A DNA stretch of 5,674 nucleotides, taken from contig CAMJAG010000058.1 of assembly GCA_946403545.1 (NCBI GenBank), positions 1 through 5,674 on the forward strand, read 5' to 3'. Position 1 is the first letter of the stretch. Every line of letters begins with the position of its first letter. This document shows positions 1 to 4,350 of the stretch, piece after piece. Source of the DNA: an uncultured Caryophanales bacterium (lineage in GTDB: Bacteria; Bacillota_I; Bacilli_A; RFN20; CAG-826). The translations under genes were made by a program, and so were the position numbers. The notes below the pieces were generated by a model. It saw nothing but the letters and a program-made list of their open reading frames with translations. It did no database searches and was not told the origin of the DNA.

Positions 1-1
1 T

Positions 2-1051
2 GATGCAGAAGATTGCGCTGATATGATTCATGATTTCTTACCAATCGCTAGAACTGTTATTGGTTTAAACAATTTAAAGATCATTACATTTGGCCCGAGA
101 CCACAAAACTTCTTAGCATGTAATGCTCCTATTAAGCAACTCTATAGCATCAATGTTGAAGTAGAAGAAAACAGCGAACTTGATTTATTTGAATCATTCA
201 AAAAACACGAAAACGATGCAAGAATTCAAAATGTTGTTGAAGATATGACTAAAGAATTAGGTGTTGGAAACAAAATCCCATCAATCTTACCTAAGTTAGC
301 ACAATATGAATTAACACTTTTAGACTGGGTTGAAAAACATAAAGGCTATCGTAAATATGTTGCTATCGCTGGTAAGTGCTGGCCAGCATTCCAAACAATG
401 TTCGGATTTGTTCCTTGCTATGTCAACTCAAGATTAACTGGAAGAGGCATTCCTGTTTCTTGTGAAGTTGATATCTATGGATGTTTAAGTGAATTTATCG
501 GAACATGTGTTTCAGAAAGTGCTGTTACATTACTCGATATCAATAACACATTACCTAAAGAACTTTATAAACAAGACATTGAAGGTAAATTTGATTACAA
601 CTTTAGAGATACATTCATGGGCTTCCATTGTGGTAACACATGTGCATCACTTTTATGCCAACCAGAAATGAAATATCAAAAGATTATGGCAAGATCACTT
701 CCTAGAGAAGTTACAAACGGTACTTTAGAAGGTGATATTAAACCAGGCAAAATTACATTCTATAGATTACAAAGCACATCAGATAATCATTTATATGCTT
801 ATGTAGCAGAAGGTGAAGTTTTACCAGTAAAAACCCACTCTTTTGGTTCAATCGGTGTATTTGCAATTAAAGAAATGGAACGTTTCTATCGCCATGTATT
901 AATTGAAAACGGATTCCCACATCATGGTGCTGTTGCATTTGGTCATTATGGAAAAGCAATCTTTGAAGTATTTAAATATTTGAATGCAGAAAAGATTGGT
1001 TATAATCAACATGCTTCACTTCCATATCCAAACGAAAATCCATTTAAATAA
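2..1051 (+). CDS. L-fucose/L-arabinose isomerase-family protein, C-terminal part (5'-truncated)
   Basis: The frame is open from the first bases of the window, so the ATG at 23 is probably internal and the gene begins upstream; 349 codons are visible. The protein resembles the FucI-like ketol isomerases, Mn-dependent enzymes that interconvert aldoses and ketoses in the cytoplasm. Counting from the ATG at 23, a GPRP turn (24-27) opens a Rossmann-like segment. CEVD (147-150) and LLDI (170-173) follow, giving a Glu148/Asp172 pair 24 residues apart. I recall the same spacing for the E. coli FucI metal ligands Glu337 and Asp361. A His-rich HHGAVAFGHYG segment near the C-terminus could supply the third ligand. 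These features are seen; the family call rests on remembered similarity. The true sugar is unknown: fucose, arabinose or another aldose is possible, and no transporter or kinase is visible to decide. The protein is cysteine-rich for a cytosolic enzyme. It ends at TAA, directly against a terminator hairpin. Confidence 0.75.
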   Translation, partial: DAEDCADMIHDFLPIARTVIGLNNLKIITFGPRPQNFLACNAPIKQLYSINVEVEENSELDLFESFKKHENDARIQNVVEDMTKELGVGNKIPSILPKLAQYELTLLDWVEKHKGYRKYVAIAGKCWPAFQTMFGFVPCYVNSRLTGRGIPVSCEVDIYGCLSEFIGTCVSESAVTLLDINNTLPKELYKQDIEGKFDYNFRDTFMGFHCGNTCASLLCQPEMKYQKIMARSLPREVTNGTLEGDIKPGKITFYRLQSTSDNHLYAYVAEGEVLPVKTHSFGSIGVFAIKEMERFYRHVLIENGFPHHGAVAFGHYGKAIFEVFKYLNAEKIGYNQHASLPYPNENPFK

Positions 1052-1085
1052 AAAGATGCCCTGCGATAAAAACCGCACGGCTTTT
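1049..1085. terminator. Bidirectional intrinsic terminator between convergent genes
   Basis: The arms GCC-C-TGCG (1058-1065) and CGCA-C-GGC (1074-1081) form a seven-pair stem with one central C.C mismatch and an 8-base loop. On the + strand it is followed by TTTT (1082-1085) and terminates the isomerase gene. On the - strand the same stem is followed by ATC and TTTTT, and terminates the hydrolase gene. The - strand U-tract overlaps the isomerase stop codon, so the two genes share one very compact end. Confidence 0.8.
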
Positions 1086-1091
1086 AAATTA

Positions 1092-1988
1092 CTATTTTTC
1101 TAAGAACTCTAACATATCGTTATAGACTTTTTGATTATCCTTTTCGTTTAGGATTTCATGTCTCATCTTCTTATAAGTAATAACTGATAAGTTTTTGAAT
1201 CCAGCCTTTTCTAATACTTTCTTACTATTAGCTCTTCCTTTTTCTCCACCTGTGCATGGATCTTCTTCACCACCAGCAAGGAGAATCTTTAAGTCTGGAT
1301 TAACTTCTTTGTATCTCTTTGCTTTTCCCATATATTTAAGAACATGGAATAAAGCAGAGAAGGAACCATTACTAAATTTGATGCCACAAAGTGGGCATTT
1401 AATATAATTATCTACATTTTCTTCGTTATAACTTAACCAGTCTAAATCAGTTCTTCTATCTTTAACTGCTTTTGTGTATGGGCCAAGGGCTAAAGAAGCT
1501 AAAAATTTAGATGATTTTTGCTTTCCGGTAAATGTCTTAACAATATTACCTAAGATAACTGCTAATCCACTGACAGGATTTGGAGCGACATAACCTGAAA
1601 GGATTACCTTATTATAATCTTTTGATCTTTCTTGTAAAACAACACGACCAATAATAGAGCCCATGGAGTGACCTAATAAACAAACAGGCACATCACCAAA
1701 ACGTTCTTTGATATATTCGTAAATCCTTTTTTGGTCTTCAAGAAGAAGAACTTCACCTTTTTTATCAGCAATATGCCCTAATATAGGAGCATCTTCACCA
1801 TGTCCTCTCATATCAGATACCACTACTGCATAACCATTTTTCATTAAAAACTCTGCAAAAGTGTAATATCTTTCTTTGTGTTCTTGCATACCATGGATGA
1901 TTTGAATAACTGCCTTTGGTTTTTCACAAGCAAAAACAGCAAGTGAAAGATTGTAATCATTTGTGCTTTTTAAAAATAATTTTTCCAT
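1092..1988 (-). CDS. Alpha/beta hydrolase, serine aminopeptidase S33 / monoacylglycerol lipase-like
   Basis: A 298-residue cytosolic serine hydrolase of the Hydrolase_4 (S33, lysophospholipase-like) group; relatives cleave monoacylglycerol or lysophospholipid esters. HGMQEHKERY (32-41) carries the oxyanion-hole HG and is typical of the group. DMRGHG (59-64) follows, then the nucleophile elbow GHSMG (106-110) with Ser108. The likely acid is Asp243 in GGEEDP, and the likely base is His277 in MRHE, so the triad looks complete. Length is normal, and there is no signal peptide or membrane segment. The ATG at 1988 is preceded by AAGG (1997-2000) with an 8-base spacer, which supports this start; the stop is TAG. 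A consensus -10 lies just upstream and a shared terminator just downstream, so the gene is probably monocistronic. One oddity is CPLCG (198-202), where relatives usually read DPLCG, creating a CxxC. The exact substrate cannot be read from the sequence; a peptidase or other esterase is possible. Confidence 0.85.
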   Translation of the reverse strand: MEKLFLKSTNDYNLSLAVFACEKPKAVIQIIHGMQEHKERYYTFAEFLMKNGYAVVVSDMRGHGEDAPILGHIADKKGEVLLLEDQKRIYEYIKERFGDVPVCLLGHSMGSIIGRVVLQERSKDYNKVILSGYVAPNPVSGLAVILGNIVKTFTGKQKSSKFLASLALGPYTKAVKDRRTDLDWLSYNEENVDNYIKCPLCGIKFSNGSFSALFHVLKYMGKAKRYKEVNPDLKILLAGGEEDPCTGGEKGRANSKKVLEKAGFKNLSVITYKKMRHEILNEKDNQKVYNDMLEFLEK

Positions 1989-2010
1989 ATTAAATACCTT
2001 GTACTTTTAT

Positions 2011-2016
2011 ATTATA
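2011..2016 (-). promoter_or_regulatory. Putative -10 element of the hydrolase gene
   Basis: A perfect TATAAT on the - strand, 22 bases upstream of the hydrolase ATG and just after the tRNA-Ala terminator. The hexamer 17-18 bases further upstream is a poor -35 match (TTATAT or CTTATA), so the promoter is partly inferred from position. Confidence 0.5.
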
Positions 2017-2037
2017 AAACAATTTATCTCTAAATAT

Positions 2038-2059
2038 AAGAAAAAGCCCAAAGGGCTTT
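2038..2059 (-). terminator. Intrinsic terminator after tRNA-Ala
   Basis: Read on the - strand, a perfect 7-bp stem AAAGCCC/GGGCTTT (2043-2059) with a TTT loop runs into TTCTT. It starts 11 bases after the tRNA CCA end. The + strand side of the stem has no T-tract, so it works only for leftward transcription. It isolates tRNA-Ala from the hydrolase gene. Confidence 0.85.
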
Positions 2060-2070
2060 GAAAAACTATT

Positions 2071-2146
2071 TGGTGGACCCGACGAGAATCGAACTCGCCA
2101 CCCCTTCCATGCCATGGAAATGCTCTTCCAAATGAGCTACGGGCCC
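2071..2146 (-). tRNA. tRNA-Ala, anticodon GGC
   Basis: A 76-nt cloverleaf with an encoded CCA. The acceptor GGGCCCG pairs with CGGGTCC and includes the G3.U70 wobble that identifies tRNA-Ala. The D-stem is GCTC/GAGC and the anticodon stem TTTCC/GGAAG. The anticodon loop ATGGCAT has U33 and anticodon GGC (+ strand 2111-2113), reading GCC/GCU. The T-arm is GCGAG/CTCGT with loop TTCGATT. The A32-U38 combination in the loop is the one known to be conserved in tRNA-Ala(GGC). Position 73 is A. The fold is otherwise regular, except that the Levitt positions are U15 and G48. It has its own promoter-like hexamers and its own terminator, so it is probably transcribed alone. Confidence 0.96.
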
Positions 2147-2158
2147 ATAAGCAAATTG

Positions 2159-2187
2159 ATTTTAAATTAGTATGATGTAAAATGCAA
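2159..2187 (-). promoter_or_regulatory. Putative promoter of tRNA-Ala
   Basis: On the - strand, TTGCAT (2182-2187) is followed after exactly 17 bases by TAAAAT (2159-2164), which matches five of six bases of the -10 consensus. The predicted start, near 2152, leaves a leader of only a few bases before the tRNA. The -35 hexamer touches the end of the degV terminator U-tract, showing how tightly the elements are packed. Confidence 0.55.
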
Positions 2188-2215
2188 CAAAAAGGAGTAG
2201 TTTTACTACCCCTTT
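2186..2215 (-). terminator. Intrinsic terminator of the degV-family gene
   Basis: On the - strand an 11-pair stem (arms 2205-2215 and 2191-2201, loop AAA) ends in TTTTTGTT. One pair is G.U on the - strand but A.C on the + strand, so the hairpin is stronger for leftward transcription, as expected for the gene ending at 2220. Confidence 0.85.
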
Positions 2216-2219
2216 AGTT

Positions 2220-3113
2220 CTAGTCTTTAGGACTTGTTATTGTCACTTCTTTGCCATAGCAGACAATGTGAATTGTGCCAGGTCCACAAGCAATACCAAT
2301 GATAGGTCCAACCCAATATTCCACTACTTTAGCGTGGAGCTCTTCCTCAAATCTCTTTTTGAAGTAATCAGAAGTAGCTTGGCAAACTGCTTGTCCGATA
2401 TAAATAACAGGGTTTTCAATACCTTCTGTAATATCTTGTACTAATTCAAATAGTCTATTAAGAGCTTTCTTAGTGCCTCTTACTTTTTCTTTAACATAGT
2501 TATGTCCTAATGTATCGGAAATGATAATTGGTTTAACATCAAATAAATCCGCAAAGAATGCTGCAGCACCGCTGACTCTACCAAATTTCTTTAAGTATTT
2601 AAGAGTTTCTAAAGTTCCGACTAAATTATATTTAAGTTTATTTTCTTCAACAAACTTCACTACATCTTCAAATGATGCGCCTTCTCTTTGTTTTTTAACT
2701 GCATCTACTGTTAATAGACCTAAAGCCATACCTGCTCTATTACTATCAATAGCGATCATCTTTCTTTCAGGAAATTGGTCTTTAAGTTCTTCAATAACCA
2801 CTCTAACAAAGTTAACTGAGCCACTTAATACACTTGTGCAGCCAATATAAACAATATCGATTCCTTTTTCTAAATAAGGGATGAACTTTTCCTTAATTTC
2901 TTCAGAAGAGATTAAGCTTGTAGTAATTCTTAAATTCTCTTGCTTTGGCCAGTTATAAAGTTCTTCGTGTGAGAACTCTTTAAAATCTAAATCTGCATGG
3001 TAGTCTTTATCATCTACTTTAATGCCCATGCGTAAATAAGGAATATCGAATTCCTTTCTCATCTCAGTATTTAAATCACTTGCTGAGTCAGTGAAAATTT
3101 TATATTCGGACAT
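2220..3113 (-). CDS. DegV family (FakB-like) fatty-acid-binding protein
   Basis: A 297-residue DegV-family protein, the normal length. Members bind a fatty acid in a cleft between two domains; FakB members present it to the kinase FakA for phosphorylation and phospholipid synthesis. I start it at the ATG at 3113, because AGGAG (3121-3125) lies 7 bases upstream; a TTG six bases earlier is only one base from it. From that ATG: DSASD (9-13) near the N-terminus, TTS (64-66) and SVLSGS (94-99) in the positions that usually contact the carboxylate, then GRVSG followed by the hydrophobic stretch leading to VKPII, and GPG (277-279) near the C-terminus. The His usually found just before G(P/E)G (for example GTHLGEG in B. 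subtilis DegV, from memory) is Ala275 here, followed by Cys276. The ligand is unknown and no fakA is visible. A tRNA-Arg lies directly upstream with no terminator between them. Confidence 0.9.
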   Translation of the reverse strand: MSEYKIFTDSASDLNTEMRKEFDIPYLRMGIKVDDKDYHADLDFKEFSHEELYNWPKQENLRITTSLISSEEIKEKFIPYLEKGIDIVYIGCTSVLSGSVNFVRVVIEELKDQFPERKMIAIDSNRAGMALGLLTVDAVKKQREGASFEDVVKFVEENKLKYNLVGTLETLKYLKKFGRVSGAAAFFADLFDVKPIIISDTLGHNYVKEKVRGTKKALNRLFELVQDITEGIENPVIYIGQAVCQATSDYFKKRFEEELHAKVVEYWVGPIIGIACGPGTIHIVCYGKEVTITSPKD

Positions 3114-3120
3114 AAACAAT

Positions 3121-3125
3121 CTCCT
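3121..3125 (-). promoter_or_regulatory. Ribosome binding site that fixes the degV start
   Basis: AGGAG on the - strand, 7 bases from the ATG at 3113 but only one base from the alternative TTG at 3119. The spacing makes the ATG the credible start and shortens the longest frame by two codons. Confidence 0.85.
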
Positions 3126-3136
3126 AGATTATTCAT

Positions 3137-3142
3137 ATTATA
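3137..3142 (-). promoter_or_regulatory. Putative -10 element upstream of degV
   Basis: A perfect TATAAT on the - strand between the tRNA-Arg 3' end and the degV ribosome binding site. The matching -35 position falls inside the tRNA gene (GTCTCG) and does not resemble TTGACA. It may be a weak promoter or a chance match in AT-rich DNA; read-through from the tRNA is the alternative. Confidence 0.4.
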
Positions 3143-3150
3143 CACTATTT

Positions 3151-3227
3151 TGGCGCGCTCGAGACGACTTGAACGTCCAACCCCTTCCTTAGGAGGGAAG
3201 TGCTCTATCCAATTGAGCTACGGGCGC
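3151..3227 (-). tRNA. tRNA-Arg, anticodon CCT
   Basis: A 77-nt cloverleaf with an encoded CCA. The D-arm is GCTC/GAGC with loop AATTGGATA and the anticodon stem CTTCC/GGAAG. The loop CTCCTAA has U33 and anticodon CCU, reading AGG. The T-arm is GGACG/CGTCT with loop TTCAAGT. A20, C35 and G73 fit arginine identity. The acceptor GCGCCCG against CGAGCGC has six Watson-Crick pairs and one C5.A68 mismatch (+ strand 3223 and 3159). It sits 6 bases after a terminator-like hairpin of galE and 37 bases before the degV start codon. There is no clear promoter of its own and no terminator after it. Confidence 0.93.
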
Positions 3228-3254
3228 ATAAAGAAGCCTTCTTATAGAAGGCCT
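3228..3254 (-). terminator. Terminator-like hairpin after galE
   Basis: On the - strand GCCTTCT-ATA-AGAAGGC forms a perfect 7-bp core, extended by a G.U and an A-T pair (3234-3254), followed by TTCTTTAT. The T-run is interrupted and directly abuts tRNA-Arg, so termination may be incomplete. A TATAAG hexamer (3241-3246) lies within the hairpin. Confidence 0.65.
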
Positions 3255-3259
3255 TATAA

Positions 3260-4276
3260 TTATTTATCGTATCCGTTAGGATTTTTCTTTTGCCAATTCC
3301 AGGAATCTCTACAAGCATCAAAGATATCTAACTCAGTTTTGAATCCCATTTCCTTGTATGCTTTATCACAATTTGCATAGTTTTCATCTACATCACCTGG
3401 ACGGCGATCACAAATTACATAAGGAATCTTAATGTTATTAACTTGCTCAAATGCTTTGACTAAGTCTAAAACAGATGTTCCTTTACCTGTACCTAAGTTG
3501 TAAATAACTAAACCTGGTTTTTCTTCTAATTTCTTTAAAGCACATAAGTGACCACGAGCTAAGTCCACAACGTGGATATAGTCTCTAACACCAGTGCCAT
3601 CATGAGTCTTATAATCACTACCAAATACATTTAAGTGGTCACGTTTTCCAACAGCAACTTGTGTAATGTATGGCATTAAGTTATTTGGAATACCATTTGG
3701 ATCTTCACCAATTAAGCCACATGGATGAGCACCAATTGGATTGAAGTATCTTAAGATAGCAATATTTGCATCTTTATGAATTTTTGCATAATCCTTAAGT
3801 AAGAATTCAATATCAAGTTTTGTTTGTCCATATGGGTTTGTACAACCACCAACTTCATCATCTTCACAAAGCGGAACATGTTTTGGTACACCATAAACAG
3901 TAGCAGAACTTGAGAAGACTAAATTCTTAACGTTATGTTTTGCCATGTATTTAAGAAGCACCATTGTGCCACCGACGTTATTTGAAATATATAGTTCAGG
4001 TTTTTGTACACTTTCAGCAACGCTTTTAAGCCCAGCAAAGTGGATAACAGCGTCGATGTTTTCGTTATCAAAAATCATATCTAATTTCTTGCCATCAAGA
4101 ATGTCACCTTCATAAAATCTTGGGGTTTTACCTGTGATTTGAGTGATTCTTTCTAAAACTTCAGGTTTTGAATTTGAGAAATTATCAATGATTGCAACAT
4201 CATATCCGTTTTGAAGTAATTGAACTACAGTATGGGAACCAATATATCCAGTTCCACCAGTTACTAAAATTGCCAT
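3260..4276 (-). CDS. galE: UDP-glucose 4-epimerase
   Basis: Interconverts UDP-glucose and UDP-galactose in the cytosol (Leloir pathway and supply of galactosyl donors for surface glycans). It is 338 residues long, the same as E. coli GalE, and aligns without obvious gaps. GGTGYIGSH (7-15) is the NAD-binding loop of the extended short-chain dehydrogenase fold; Asp31-Asn32 and Asp58 bind the cofactor. The catalytic set is complete in E. coli numbering: Ser124 (FSSSATVYG), Tyr149 and Lys153 (NPYGQTK). Substrate contacts Asn179, Asn199, Arg231, Arg292 and Asp295 are also present. Residue 299, a Tyr gatekeeper in the E. coli enzyme, is Asn here, which may widen the sugar pocket. The ATG at 4276 follows AAGGAG (4285-4290) with 8-base spacing. 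The gene starts 63 bases after ligA on the same strand, probably with at least partial co-transcription, and a terminator-like hairpin follows. Confidence 0.96.
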   Translation of the reverse strand: MAILVTGGTGYIGSHTVVQLLQNGYDVAIIDNFSNSKPEVLERITQITGKTPRFYEGDILDGKKLDMIFDNENIDAVIHFAGLKSVAESVQKPELYISNNVGGTMVLLKYMAKHNVKNLVFSSSATVYGVPKHVPLCEDDEVGGCTNPYGQTKLDIEFLLKDYAKIHKDANIAILRYFNPIGAHPCGLIGEDPNGIPNNLMPYITQVAVGKRDHLNVFGSDYKTHDGTGVRDYIHVVDLARGHLCALKKLEEKPGLVIYNLGTGKGTSVLDLVKAFEQVNNIKIPYVICDRRPGDVDENYANCDKAYKEMGFKTELDIFDACRDSWNWQKKNPNGYDK

Positions 4277-4284
4277 ATTTATAT

Positions 4285-4290
4285 CTCCTT
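4285..4290 (-). promoter_or_regulatory. Ribosome binding site of galE
   Basis: AAGGAG on the - strand, 8 bases before the galE ATG. It is close to a perfect anti-16S match and supports the start that puts the Rossmann motif at residue 7. Confidence 0.85.
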
Positions 4291-4320
4291 AATTGGTTAA
4301 ATATCCTTTTCAGTATTTAA

Positions 4321-4350
4321 ATAATAATTTAATTCTTTGTTATTTAGCAA
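4321..4350 (-). promoter_or_regulatory. Possible weak promoter for galE
   Basis: TTGCTA (4345-4350, inside the last codons of ligA) and TATTAT (4321-4326), 18 bases apart, each match four of six consensus bases. The DNA here is very AT-rich, so a chance match is quite possible. There is no convincing terminator between ligA and galE, so read-through from ligA may suffice. Confidence 0.25.

Noticed and set aside
489..671. 60-codon frame within the isomerase gene
   Set aside because: It is an out-of-frame shadow inside a conserved coding region.
3114..3119. TTG codon at 3119 as the degV start, two codons before the ATG
   Set aside because: The AGGAG ribosome binding site is only one base from the TTG but 7 bases from the ATG at 3113.
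3151..3227. tRNA-Arg as an integration (attachment) site for a mobile element
   Set aside because: No repeated copy of the tRNA 3' end, integrase or phage-like gene is visible in the window; housekeeping genes flank it on both sides.
3150..3380. Open frame on the + strand across tRNA-Arg and the end of galE
   Set aside because: It runs antisense through a tRNA and a clear galE, and its product shows no recognisable family features.
4317..4332. Inverted repeat TTAAAT/ATTTAA between ligA and galE, as a terminator
   Set aside because: It is entirely A-T, only six pairs long and lacks a T-tract. It would be too weak to terminate and is expected by chance in this base composition.
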